A DNA stretch of 27,777 nt from a bacterium (lineage in GTDB: Bacteria > Planctomycetota > J058 > JAJDCP01). The stretch is from positions 1 through 27,777 of the forward strand of contig JAUIEM010000085.1 of assembly GCA_030428695.1 (NCBI GenBank). Reading direction: 5' to 3'. Below the pieces are notes generated by a model, which saw only the letters and a program-made list of their open reading frames with translations, was not told where the DNA came from and made no database searches. Positions 7,318 to 16,229 of this stretch are shown here, in pieces (position 1 is the stretch's first letter; every line of letters begins with the position of its first letter). A program made the position numbers and the translations under genes.

Positions 7318-9678
7318 TTGTGTTCAACCAGACGGCGCCTGCTCGGTGGCGTGGCCGGACTCCTGGCCTTCGCCGTGACCGCCTGCGCGCCCGGGCCCGC
7401 GCCGGACAAGCCCTCCTCCGGCACACCTGACGCGGCCCTCCGACGAGGGACGGCGGCGCACACGCGGGGCGCCTACGCGGAGGCGGTGGCGGCCTTCCAG
7501 GAGGCCGTCCGGCTCGACGAGAGCTCGGTCGCCGGCTGGACCGGTCTCGGCCGGGCGCACCTCGCGGGCGATGCCCTCAACCCCGCCCAGAGCGCCTTCG
7601 AGAAGGCCATCGCTCTCGGCAGCAGCGACCGCGGCGTGCGGCGCGATCTCGCCCTGATCGCGGCGCGGAAGGCCGGGGCCGAGCCAGGTCTGGCCCGGCT
7701 CGAGGAGGCGCTGCAGGAGTTCCCCGGCGACGCCTCGCTCCACAAGGAAGCGGCGCTGATGGCGCTGAAGGCCGACCGGCCCGAGCGCGCCCGCTTCCAC
7801 TACGACAAGGTGGGCAGCGTCAGCCTGCGCAGCGAGCTGGCGGGGCTGGACCGGGCCCTGAAGGACGCGGCGCTGCAGCTGACCGAGGACGGCCGTGACG
7901 TGCTCGAGGACAGCCCCGAGGGCGCGCGGGTGATGTTCGAGCAGGCCCTCGACCTCGACCCGGAGTGCGCGACCGCCTGGAACGAGATCGGCCGCTCGCA
8001 CCTGCTCGAAGCGGCCTGGGGGCTCGCCGTCGAGGCCTTCAACAACGCGGTGCGGCTCGCCCCGGACGTCGTGATCTTCCGCGAGAACCTCGGCTTCGCA
8101 GCCCTGAAGGCCGACCAGCGCGCGCTCGCCGTCGAGACCTACCGCGAGGCGATCGAGCGCGACACCGGCAGCCTGGTCTTCTACGAGCAGCTCGCCGAGC
8201 TGCTCGTCGAAGATGGAAAGATGACCGAGGCGATCGCGATCCTGAACACCGGGCGCCTGCGGCTGCGGGCGAACGCCGGGCTGATCGACCGGCTGCAGGA
8301 GATCTACGCCGCGGTCGGCTGGCAGTACGTCGGCGATGACAACCTCGTCGGCGCCGCCGAGCTCTTCAACGCGGGCCTCGAGCTCGCCCGCGACGACGCC
8401 GAGCGCGCGGCCTTCCTGCACGGGGTCGGCACGGTGCTGACGCGGCAGGGCTCCATCGACCGCGCCGAGACCGCGCTGCGTCGCGCGCTGGCGCTCGATC
8501 CGAGCCACGTCGAGCTGCGCCTGCGGCTCGGTGACCTGCTCGAGAACCTCGGGCGCACCTGGGACGCCGAGCGCATCTACACCGAGGGCCACGGCCTCGA
8601 CTCCGACAGCGTCTGGACCTACCGGCTGCTCGCCCTCGAGGTCGGCAAGCGGCTCGCCGAGGGCGCCCTGGACGAGGCCTCGGCGATGCTCGAGGACGAG
8701 CGCCGCAACCAGGGAGACACGCCGCACCTCGCGTTCCTGACCGGGGTCGTGCAGTTCGAGCTGTACCAGCAGGCGCGCTCGCTGGCCGGCGGCCTGAGCG
8801 AGGCCGGCAGCGCCGCCCTCGGCCGCGCCTCGATGTTGATGACCCAGGCCGCGAGCGGCGCCCCGGCGTCGTACACCTACCGGGCCGGTCTCGCCGAGGT
8901 CGACGCGGCGCGCGGCGAGGTCGAGGACGCGATCGCGCGGCTCGAGGAGTGGCGCAACAAGGCGCGCGATCCGGTCGATGTCGGGCTGCGCCTCGGGCGG
9001 GTGCTGCTCGAGGACGGCCGCAACGATCGCGCCAGGGCGGTGCTCGGCGAGTGCCTCGAGCAGGCCCCGGGCTGCGGCGAGCTGTACTACGCGCTGCTGC
9101 GCGTCCACGCCAGCCTGCGCGACGTCGACAGCGCGATCGAGCTGTTGCGCGCGGGGCAGTCGGCGCTGACCGTCGCGCAGCTGTCCGACCTGCTGACCCG
9201 CGAGGAGTTCGCGAAGCTGCGGCTGAACAACCAGTTCGAGAAGCTCGCGCGGCTCGCGTTGGAAGAGCGCGGGCGCTCGACCGAGGAGAGCGGGCCGGTC
9301 GCCGGTCCGTTCGGTCCACGGGTGGACGCGAATCCGTCGGAAGAGGACCCGTTCGCGACGCCGGGGCCGGGGGCCGACCCCTTCGCCGAGGGCGGCGAGG
9401 ATCCCTTCGGGCCGGGCACCGAGGACCCCTTCGGCCCGGACGAGCCCGAGGACCCCTTCGGCCAGGGGACGGAAGACGCGCCGGACGACCCCTTCACGCC
9501 GGGGGCCGCGCCCGACGAGCCGGAAGATCCCTTCGGCGCCGGCGCGCCGCCCGCCGCCCCCGACGACCCGTTCGCAGCCGGGGAGGAGCCGGACGACCCC
9601 TTCGCCGCTCCGGCCGATCCCTTCTCCGCCCCTGCAGACAGCACGCGGCCCGCTCCCGGGCCGCGCGATGATCCCTGA
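7318..9678 (+). CDS. TPR-repeat lipoprotein with a C-terminal DPF-motif tail
   Basis: A 786-residue predicted lipoprotein. The start is inferred as TTG at 7318, the only plausible start codon directly before the signal peptide, with GAGGCGG seven bases upstream. A basic n-region (TRRR), a hydrophobic core and the lipobox VTAC give lipidation at Cys23. Residues about 45-650 are a tetratricopeptide solenoid with many repeats, for example AYAEAVAAFQEAVRLDESS, WGLAVEAFNNAVRLAPD and SIDRAETALRRALALDPSH. From about 677 to 770 the protein changes to an acidic Pro/Gly-rich tail with ten DPF motifs. TPR solenoids scaffold protein complexes; the tail's role is unknown. The exported-protein gene starts 33 bases downstream, suggesting one operon. 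No catalytic domain is visible. Confidence 0.85.
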   Translation: MCSTRRRLLGGVAGLLAFAVTACAPGPAPDKPSSGTPDAALRRGTAAHTRGAYAEAVAAFQEAVRLDESSVAGWTGLGRAHLAGDALNPAQSAFEKAIALGSSDRGVRRDLALIAARKAGAEPGLARLEEALQEFPGDASLHKEAALMALKADRPERARFHYDKVGSVSLRSELAGLDRALKDAALQLTEDGRDVLEDSPEGARVMFEQALDLDPECATAWNEIGRSHLLEAAWGLAVEAFNNAVRLAPDVVIFRENLGFAALKADQRALAVETYREAIERDTGSLVFYEQLAELLVEDGKMTEAIAILNTGRLRLRANAGLIDRLQEIYAAVGWQYVGDDNLVGAAELFNAGLELARDDAERAAFLHGVGTVLTRQGSIDRAETALRRALALDPSHVELRLRLGDLLENLGRTWDAERIYTEGHGLDSDSVWTYRLLALEVGKRLAEGALDEASAMLEDERRNQGDTPHLAFLTGVVQFELYQQARSLAGGLSEAGSAALGRASMLMTQAASGAPASYTYRAGLAEVDAARGEVEDAIARLEEWRNKARDPVDVGLRLGRVLLEDGRNDRARAVLGECLEQAPGCGELYYALLRVHASLRDVDSAIELLRAGQSALTVAQLSDLLTREEFAKLRLNNQFEKLARLALEERGRSTEESGPVAGPFGPRVDANPSEEDPFATPGPGADPFAEGGEDPFGPGTEDPFGPDEPEDPFGQGTEDAPDDPFTPGAAPDEPEDPFGAGAPPAAPDDPFAAGEEPDDPFAAPADPFSAPADSTRPAPGPRDDP
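9346..9636 (+). repeat. DPF-motif repeat region
   Basis: Ten Asp-Pro-Phe motifs in about 95 codons (for example EEDPFA, GEDPFG, PEDPFG, PDDPFA), separated by acidic or Pro/Gly/Ala spacers of 3-15 residues. The nucleotide repeat unit is close to gacccnttcg, and the spacers vary in length, so this looks like a selected motif array rather than a simple tandem duplication. Confidence 0.85.
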
Positions 9679-9711
9679 GGTGCGCTCCGCGCCCGTCCTG
9701 GAGGTCAGCCC

Positions 9712-12700
9712 ATGCTTCGTCCGCTCGCTTCGTTCCTGGTGCTGCTCAGCTGCCTGGCACCGGTCACCGGTCAGGAGCTCCTGGCCGGGGATGCCGACAG
9801 CTGGGACTACCACGCCATCTTCGAGGCGCTCGCGGCCCGGCTCGACGCCTGGGTCATCGACGGCGACGCGGACGCCGAGCGCGAGCTGTCGGCCTGGGTC
9901 ACCCGCATCCGCGCCGTATCCGAGGCCGAGCGCGACGCGCGCCAGGTCGACCCGTCGCGCCTCGACGGGCTGATCCGGCAGACGGTGCGCGGCGACGCGC
10001 GGCTGTCCTCGGCCAGCCTCGAGCAGGTCCGCGAGGCGCGCCTGGCGCTGCTGGCGATCTTCGCCGACGAGCCGGTCAGCGAGCTGCGGCGCAAGCGCGA
10101 CGGCGTGTTCGCCGGGCGCATCACCTCGGCGGGCGTCGAGCTGGTCACCGTCGAGTTCCGCGCCGAGGCGGGCATCGAAGAGCAGGCGATGGAGCGGCTC
10201 GCGATGCTCGGCGGCCACCACCACGAGCTCGCCTCGCTGATCGAGGACGCGCCGCTGTGGGAATCGAGCACCCCGCGCCTGTACGGGGCCTACCGGGAGC
10301 GGGAGGAGGAGCTGCGCGAGGCGATCGAGGGCGACCTGAACTACCTCGTCGAGTACTACCACCTGCTGCGCCGCACCCTGAGCCGGAAGCGCGACAGCGT
10401 CGACGGCGCCGCGGCGATCGACGCGACCACGACCCTGCTCGACGAGCTGAGCCAGTGCATCCGCACCCGCATCGAGCCGAGCTTCACGCGCTCGATCGGG
10501 ATGCGCAACGAGCCGGTCAAGGAGCTGTTCTGGCTCCAGGACCATCCCGACTACCAGCTGCTCGACGAGATCTGCAAGCGGGGCAACCTCGCCAGCCTCG
10601 GGGTCCGTCCGCTGCTCGACCGGGCCGAGGCGGCGATGCGGGCGCTGTCCGCGGAGCGCTTCCGCACCATCGTCAACACGCCGGCCGTCCCGCGTCGCCA
10701 GCTGGAGGAGGTCGTCGAGCCGCTCGGCGCGCTGTTCGACGCCCTCGACCTCGAGAGCCCGGACTTCGTCGACACCTGGAAGGACGAGCTCGAGCGGCTC
10801 GACGACGCGATCCCCTGGAAGGAGGTCTTCCCGGTCCTGCAGCTGCCGGCGGAGTACACGACCCAGTACCGCGAGCTCGAGCTGGTGTGCGGCGAGCTCG
10901 CGAGCCGCTCGCTCGGCGACGAGCCGCGCTACCGCGAGCTCGCGCGCTTCCTGCAGACCGAGGCGGGGCTCCTCAGCGAGCGCCTCGACGAGCTGTACGG
11001 GCCCGAGAACGGCGAGCCGCGCGTCGCGATGCACCCGCTCGAGGTCGACCCCGGGAACCCGACCCGCAGCCTGTTCTTCCTCGCGAGCATGTACCGCATG
11101 TTCGTCGACCTCAAGGTGCAGCTGCAGATCGAGCGCGGGGTCGTGATCTACGGCGACATCGTCTTCGACCGCATCGAGAAGGCGCTGGTCGGCATGGGCG
11201 GCACGCTGCTCGAGAGCCTGTCCCTCGAGTGGGACGCCTACTTCGCCGAGGCCGAGCGCCTGCTCGCGCTCGAGAGCCGCGACTGGGAGAAGCTGCTGCC
11301 GGCCTTCCTCAGCCAGAGCCTCGACAAGTACGCGAAGGCGCGCGCCCGTGTCGAGCGCCGGCTCGAGATCCTCGCCAGCCTCGACGGCATGGAGGTCAGC
11401 CGCGACTGGGTGCGCGAGGCGCTCGCCGAGCAGCAGCGCCGCTTCCAGCGCCTGGTGCGTGAGGCCGCGCAGGGCCCCGGCGAGGGGCTGGCGGCGGAGC
11501 TGCGCGAGGGCTTCGACCGCGCCCGCTTCAAGCTGGTCGCCATCCTGCAGGAGCGGGTGTCCGACGAGCTCGAGGCGGCCGGGTTTCCGGTGCGGCTCGC
11601 GACCAGCATCGCCCAGGACGTCGGCCTCGACGCCGGCGAGATGACCGTGATGCTGCCCTCGACCCTCGACCGCGCGCTCGCGACCTCGCTGCGCCGGGTC
11701 GAGAACCAGAAGCTCGCGACCGCCTACGCCTACGAGGACGGGCTGCGCAGCCTCGCCGAGCACGAACAGGCGGCAGACCTGGTCGCCGAGATCGCCGTCG
11801 CCCTCGACTACGTGCGGCTCGAGCAGGAGCTGCGCGAGAGCTTCGCCGCCTTCGACCCCGCCGACTTCCTCGCCCGCTACGAGGAGCTGGTGCTCGCCAA
11901 CGGCGAGGACCTGATCGCGAGCTGGCGGCGGCGCGAGATCGAGGGCGCCGGACAGAGCTGGCTGATCGACGTCAGCGGGCCGGCGCAGATCCTGCTCGAG
12001 CGCCTGCCCCGCGGCCATCCGTCCCTCGAGCGCGCGCACATCGAGCTCGACTTCGGGAACCAGGGAGGGCTCGTCCTGGTGCGCCGCGGCGAGCGCTACA
12101 GCCTCGGCATGGGCGCGGTCGGCGCGGTGTTCGAGAACCTGCGCGTGTTCCTCGGGGCCTTCCGCAACCAACTCGGGGAGGTCGAGACCGGCCCCTTCGG
12201 CTCGGAGACCGAGGACCCCATCGAGGCCCGGCTGATCGCCTGGTTCGAGCAGGACCGCGGGCGCCCGCTGTTCACGACCTACTTCGCGAAGGTCGGCCCC
12301 GGCAACCTCGTCGGCGCGGTGCACCTGGTCGGCATCTCCGCGGCGACCCGCGGACCGATCACCTTCGAGGAGCGCTGGAGCAGCGACGCCCAGGTCACGG
12401 CCAACCTGACCGGGGACGGGGCGATCGAGTGGCGGATGGAGCCGCGGGTGTCCTTCGCCGACGAGACCTGCAGCTTCCGCATGACCGGCGCCGCCCTCGA
12501 GCTGGTCTCGCCGACCGCCCGCGCGGTGCTGCTCGGTGGCAGCGAGGCGCTGGTCGCGGGGCGGGTCGAGGTGGTCGAGACGAACGTCCCCGGCCACGGC
12601 ACGGTGCTGCTGCTCGTGCCCCTGGTGGTGCCCGTCGACCTCGAGACCGGCGCGCTGCTCGCGCTCGAGCCCTTCCGTGACGCGACGACCCCCTGGGCGA

Positions 12701-14088
12701 TCGATCCGACCTGGCTCGGGCGCCTGGGGGACCCGAAGCAGGGCTTCCTCGACATGGAGACCGGAGCCTTCAAGATCGACATCCAGCTCTCGGTCGACAA
12801 CCCGAAGGCGCTCGCGGACGTCGCGGTCCCGGTGCAGGTCGCCGGCATCGACGAGGTTGAGCGCAGCGGGCTCGAGGACTGGGAGTTCCACTGGTTCATC
12901 GAGGATCACGGCCGCCGCATCGGCAAGCTCTGCGGGGCGGGCACCCAGGCCCTGGTCAGCTCGAGCGAGCGGGGCAGCGTGATCGTCTACTGCATCGGCC
13001 TCGGCCCCAACGGTGAGCGGGCGGCCGGCGACGAGGCGGTCACCTTCCAGGAGGACGCCGCCAGCCCGATCGTCTTCCGCCAGCTGTGGATCAGCGAGGA
13101 CGAGCCGATCAAGGGCCAGACCACCGAGAACCGGGTCGACTTCGCCCCGGGCCAGACCGCCTACCTGTGCGTGCGCTTCGAGACCGAGGACGTGCCGAAG
13201 GCCGACCTCTACTTCGAGGTCGAGTCGAAGGGCCGCACCATCGAGAGCCTGTCGACCCAGCGCACCCTGCGGAACCTCGAGAACGGCCTGCACGAGGAGG
13301 TGTTCCGGGTCGTCCTGCCGCGCGACCAGGCGAAGTTCTCCGGCGAGCTGATCTTCAAGTCGACGATCACCCGCTACGAGGGCTCGCGCACCATCTCGGA
13401 CTCGAAGACCGCGCCCCACACCTTCCGCATCTGGAATCCCCTGAAGATCCTGGCGGTCAACATCAACGACGGACAGACGACCTTCGAGGAGTGGGAGCGG
13501 CTGCAGGTCGGCGTCGAGGCCGATGCCGGTGACATCGCGGGCAAGGGCCAGTTCACCGCGAACATCCGCGTCAGCGTGCTCGACTCCGTCGGCGAGCCGG
13601 TGCCCGGGATGAGCGCCGAAGAGACCCTGACCCGCCTGAGCGCGCGCGACGTCGTGTGCAACTTCGAGGCGCTGCCGATCCCCCCGACCTTCGTCGACAA
13701 CGAGCTGTGCACCGTGCGCGCCGAGCTGACCGTCGGCGACCGCACGGTCACCTCCGAGAAGAAGGTGTGGATCATCCCGAAAGTCCACATCGACGAGATC
13801 CGGGCGGAGGAAAAGGGGGGCGTCGTCGAGCTGACGGCGATCGCCTTCGTGCTGGTCCGCGACGGCGAGCGGGTGCTGGTCACGCGGCGCATCTTCATCG
13901 ACGGCGTGCAGGTCGACGAGACCCCGGCGCGGGTCCGGCGCTTCTCGTCCGAGCGGCCGATGGAGACGCGCTTCACCTGGCAGCGTCCGCCCGAGCTGAC
14001 CGGCGAGATCCCGTACAGCGTGCGCTTCGACGTCGAGGACGGGCGCAGCTTCGAGAAGTCCGGGAAGATCCTGATCCGCCGGGAGTGA
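9712..14088 (+). CDS. Very large exported protein of unknown family (helical N-half, beta-rich C-half)
   Basis: A 1458-residue protein that I do not recognise. The ATG at 9712 has GGAGG eight bases upstream. The N-terminus MLRPLASFLVLLSCLAPVTG is a signal peptide, probably cleaved before QELLAG, so the protein is periplasmic or outer-membrane-facing. Residues about 25-745 are almost entirely charged amphipathic helices (many ELxxRLxxLE patterns), like a helical-bundle or solenoid scaffold. From about 750 on the sequence is beta-rich, with several Ig-like segments near 985-1060, 1115-1225 and 1235-1458, ending in a strand (KILIRRE). No transmembrane helix other than the signal, and no enzyme motif, is visible. 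It lies between the DPF-tailed lipoprotein and an S2P-like gene seven bases downstream, so all three probably act together at the envelope. Confidence 0.85.
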   Translation: MLRPLASFLVLLSCLAPVTGQELLAGDADSWDYHAIFEALAARLDAWVIDGDADAERELSAWVTRIRAVSEAERDARQVDPSRLDGLIRQTVRGDARLSSASLEQVREARLALLAIFADEPVSELRRKRDGVFAGRITSAGVELVTVEFRAEAGIEEQAMERLAMLGGHHHELASLIEDAPLWESSTPRLYGAYREREEELREAIEGDLNYLVEYYHLLRRTLSRKRDSVDGAAAIDATTTLLDELSQCIRTRIEPSFTRSIGMRNEPVKELFWLQDHPDYQLLDEICKRGNLASLGVRPLLDRAEAAMRALSAERFRTIVNTPAVPRRQLEEVVEPLGALFDALDLESPDFVDTWKDELERLDDAIPWKEVFPVLQLPAEYTTQYRELELVCGELASRSLGDEPRYRELARFLQTEAGLLSERLDELYGPENGEPRVAMHPLEVDPGNPTRSLFFLASMYRMFVDLKVQLQIERGVVIYGDIVFDRIEKALVGMGGTLLESLSLEWDAYFAEAERLLALESRDWEKLLPAFLSQSLDKYAKARARVERRLEILASLDGMEVSRDWVREALAEQQRRFQRLVREAAQGPGEGLAAELREGFDRARFKLVAILQERVSDELEAAGFPVRLATSIAQDVGLDAGEMTVMLPSTLDRALATSLRRVENQKLATAYAYEDGLRSLAEHEQAADLVAEIAVALDYVRLEQELRESFAAFDPADFLARYEELVLANGEDLIASWRRREIEGAGQSWLIDVSGPAQILLERLPRGHPSLERAHIELDFGNQGGLVLVRRGERYSLGMGAVGAVFENLRVFLGAFRNQLGEVETGPFGSETEDPIEARLIAWFEQDRGRPLFTTYFAKVGPGNLVGAVHLVGISAATRGPITFEERWSSDAQVTANLTGDGAIEWRMEPRVSFADETCSFRMTGAALELVSPTARAVLLGGSEALVAGRVEVVETNVPGHGTVLLLVPLVVPVDLETGALLALEPFRDATTPWAIDPTWLGRLGDPKQGFLDMETGAFKIDIQLSVDNPKALADVAVPVQVAGIDEVERSGLEDWEFHWFIEDHGRRIGKLCGAGTQALVSSSERGSVIVYCIGLGPNGERAAGDEAVTFQEDAASPIVFRQLWISEDEPIKGQTTENRVDFAPGQTAYLCVRFETEDVPKADLYFEVESKGRTIESLSTQRTLRNLENGLHEEVFRVVLPRDQAKFSGELIFKSTITRYEGSRTISDSKTAPHTFRIWNPLKILAVNINDGQTTFEEWERLQVGVEADAGDIAGKGQFTANIRVSVLDSVGEPVPGMSAEETLTRLSARDVVCNFEALPIPPTFVDNELCTVRAELTVGDRTVTSEKKVWIIPKVHIDEIRAEEKGGVVELTAIAFVLVRDGERVLVTRRIFIDGVQVDETPARVRRFSSERPMETRFTWQRPPELTGEIPYSVRFDVEDGRSFEKSGKILIRRE

Positions 14089-14095
14089 GCCGCAC

Positions 14096-15052
14096 GTGGC
14101 CTGGTACCAGCACGAGGGGATGAAGCTCGGGACGCTGGCAGGCGTGCCGGTGCGGATCACCCCCGGCGCGGTGCTGGCGCTGGCCCTGAGCATCCCCTTC
14201 GGCGGGGTGCGCTGGGCGTCGGCCTTCTGCATCGCCTTCTTCGTGCACGAGCTCGGCCCCGGCCTGCTCGCGCGGCGCTTCGGCCTCAAGCCGCAGATCG
14301 TGCTGCGCGTCTTCGGCGGCTCGACCTCCCACGCCCGCCCGAGCGGACGCCAGAACCTCGCCCTCGCGGTCGCGGGCTGGAGCGCCAACCTCGCGATCGG
14401 CGGGGCCCTGTACGGCGCGGCGCTGCGGGTCTCGCCCAACGGGCAGATGGGGGCGGTGTCCGAGCTCCTGTTCAGCCTGTGGCGGGCCAACCTCGCCTGG
14501 GCGGTCTTCCAGCTGCTGCCCGCCTGGCCCCTCGACGGCTTCCGGGTGGTGTCGACGGTGCTCGGCCGCTCCCTCGCCCCGACCCGGGCCCGGGCGGTCA
14601 CTCTGAAGCTCGGCATCTCCGCCTGCGCGGTCGGCGCGGTCGCCGCCTTCTTCACCTTTGACCAGCCGATCGTCGCGGTGCTCGCGGGGGTCTATACCTT
14701 CATCAACTACCAGCGCCTGCTCGAGAACCCCGCCCGCCACCGCAGCGAGCGCTATCCCCGGCGGCTGTTCGCCGATGCCCGCCGCGCTGTCGAGGCCGGG
14801 GACTTCCGCGAAGCCCGCCGGCTCGGCCACCTGATCCGCAGCGAGACCTACCTGTCCGAGCGCCTGCGCCGCGACACCTGGCTGCTGCTCGCCCGCGCCG
14901 AGCTCGAGCTCGGCGACTTCGAGGAGTGCCTCGCCGATCTGCGCTACGCCGGGGAGTGTGCGGAAGCGACCGCGCTCGAGGCCGAGTGCGAACGGCGTCG
15001 TCGCGAGGCCGCCGCGCCCCAGCCCCAGGGGGCGGAGGAGAGCGACGGCTGA
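14096..15052 (+). CDS. Site-2-protease-like (M50) membrane protein with a disrupted HExxH and a TPR-like tail
   Basis: A 318-residue membrane protein shaped like a site-2 protease. The usual HExGH zinc motif reads HELGP (51-55), so the second zinc histidine is a proline (codon CCC instead of CAC or CAT). The second motif is also altered: AGWSAN (93-98) replaces AGPxxN. The third, LPAWPLDG (141-148), keeps the aspartate. Hydrophobic segments lie at about 22-50, 87-110, 130-145, 168-186 and 190-205. Residues 215-300 form helices like a TPR pair (ARRAVEAGDFREARRLGHL). The GTG start at 14096 has GGGAG upstream and is seven bases from the previous stop; ATG at 14120 is an alternative without a well-spaced site. 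It is probably an inactive relative, acting as a membrane-embedded binding protein. Confidence 0.8.
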   Translation: MAWYQHEGMKLGTLAGVPVRITPGAVLALALSIPFGGVRWASAFCIAFFVHELGPGLLARRFGLKPQIVLRVFGGSTSHARPSGRQNLALAVAGWSANLAIGGALYGAALRVSPNGQMGAVSELLFSLWRANLAWAVFQLLPAWPLDGFRVVSTVLGRSLAPTRARAVTLKLGISACAVGAVAAFFTFDQPIVAVLAGVYTFINYQRLLENPARHRSERYPRRLFADARRAVEAGDFREARRLGHLIRSETYLSERLRRDTWLLLARAELELGDFEECLADLRYAGECAEATALEAECERRRREAAAPQPQGAEESDG

Positions 15053-15059
15053 GCGCTGG

Positions 15060-16001
15060 TCAGGGAGCGGCCGGCTCCGCTTCCTCTGGCGCCTTCGACG
15101 CCGCGCGCAGCCAGAGCACGCCGAACAGCACCCCGAGCAGCTCCGAGACCGTCCACACCAGCCGCAAAAGCAGGGCGAGCAGCACACACTCGTGCCGCTC
15201 GAGCCAGGGGGCGAGCAGAGCCGCCAGGGCGACCTCGCGCACGCCGAGCCCTCCGGGGGTGAGGAAGCTGAGGAAGCCGACCTGCCACGACACCACGCAG
15301 GCGGCCATCGTCACCAGCGGGCCGAGCCGTTCGTCGAAGCCGAGGGCCTGGACGAACAGCCAGCCGGCGAGACCGTAGCCGACCCAGGACAGGAAGTAGA
15401 CCGGCCACACCCCGAGCAGGCCGAGGGTGGAGGGGGAGACGGTCAGCGGGGGCTTCTTGAGCCGGGTGAGGAGGAGGTTCACCGCCCAGCGCACCAGCCG
15501 GGGCCGGGCGATGAACAGCAGGCACACCAGCGACACCCCGACCGTGACCAGGGTGGCCTGGCTCGAGGACTCGACCGCGATCATGCCGAAGAACCAGGCC
15601 GAGAAGGGCAACGTCGAGGAGAAGTGCAGGACGTGCTCGAAGACCAGCCCGCTCAGGGTGAGCGCGCGCTCCTGCCCGAACTGGCGGCAGAGCTCGATGC
15701 GGGCGAGGACCATGCCGACCTTGCCGGGCACGTACTTGCCGATGTTCGGGGCGAGGAAGGTGCTCGCCGCGAGCGGCACCGGCCAGCGGTTGCCGAGGCC
15801 GCGCAGCACCAGCATCCAGCCGAGCGCGGTCAGCGGGTAGACCAGCAGCCCGCACAGCGCGGCGCCGAGCAGGGTCGCGGGGCGCTCGCCCCAGGGCAGG
15901 TCGCGCAGCGCCTCGCCGTTCTGCGCGAGCTGCCAGGCGAGCAGGGCGAAGACCGCGAGGATGATCGCGATCGGCAGGATGCGCTTGAGGAGCTTCTTCA
16001 T
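15060..16001 (-). CDS. Flippase-like integral membrane protein (lysylphosphatidylglycerol synthetase TM-domain / UPF0104 family)
   Basis: A 313-residue protein with about eight hydrophobic helices. Family hallmarks are NIGKYVPGKVG near 88-98 and FLTPGGLGVREVALAALL in the C-terminal third, as in the membrane domain of MprF and in AglD/UPF0104 proteins, which are linked to moving lipids or lipid-linked sugars across membranes. The ATG at 16001 has GAGGCG upstream. The first residues MKKLLKRILPIAIIL give a basic n-region before the first helix. The gene converges with the S2P-like gene, leaving seven bases between the stops and no terminator. The transported lipid is unknown. Confidence 0.85.
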   Translation of the reverse strand: MKKLLKRILPIAIILAVFALLAWQLAQNGEALRDLPWGERPATLLGAALCGLLVYPLTALGWMLVLRGLGNRWPVPLAASTFLAPNIGKYVPGKVGMVLARIELCRQFGQERALTLSGLVFEHVLHFSSTLPFSAWFFGMIAVESSSQATLVTVGVSLVCLLFIARPRLVRWAVNLLLTRLKKPPLTVSPSTLGLLGVWPVYFLSWVGYGLAGWLFVQALGFDERLGPLVTMAACVVSWQVGFLSFLTPGGLGVREVALAALLAPWLERHECVLLALLLRLVWTVSELLGVLFGVLWLRAASKAPEEAEPAAP

Positions 16002-16147
16002 CGGCGCCTCACGGCGCGGGGTCTCCGGGTGGCCGGGACCCTGGTCCAGCAGGGGCTGCGCTGTCGCTGGCCATCGTCTGCTCCGTGCTGATCGTCCACC
16101 CAGCCTACCCGAAAGTCCAGAGCCGTGCTCGCGGTCGCCGGACAGGC

Positions 16148-16177
16148 TTGTCGCGGACCGTCGCCGCAGGCTACACT
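16148..16177 (+). promoter_or_regulatory. Probable promoter of the Ig-like / C2-protein genes
   Basis: TTGTCG (16148-16153) and TACACT (16172-16177) are 18 bases apart, giving a predicted start near 16184 and a leader of about 45 bases. It sits in the 228-base gap between the flippase-like gene and the Ig-like gene. The rest of that gap holds a possible 21-codon minus-strand frame (16009-16074). Confidence 0.55.
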
Positions 16178-16229
16178 CGGTCCATTCCCGCCAGGTCCCT
16201 TCCGGCACCCTTCTGCAGAGGATCCGCGC

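Noticed and set aside
7324..14655. A 2443-codon open frame on the minus strand opposite the lipoprotein, exported-protein and S2P-like genes
   Set aside because: It is the complement of strongly biased GAG/CTC-rich codons in real plus-strand genes. It crosses three genes with signal peptides and domain structure, and its product is low-complexity with no recognisable domain.
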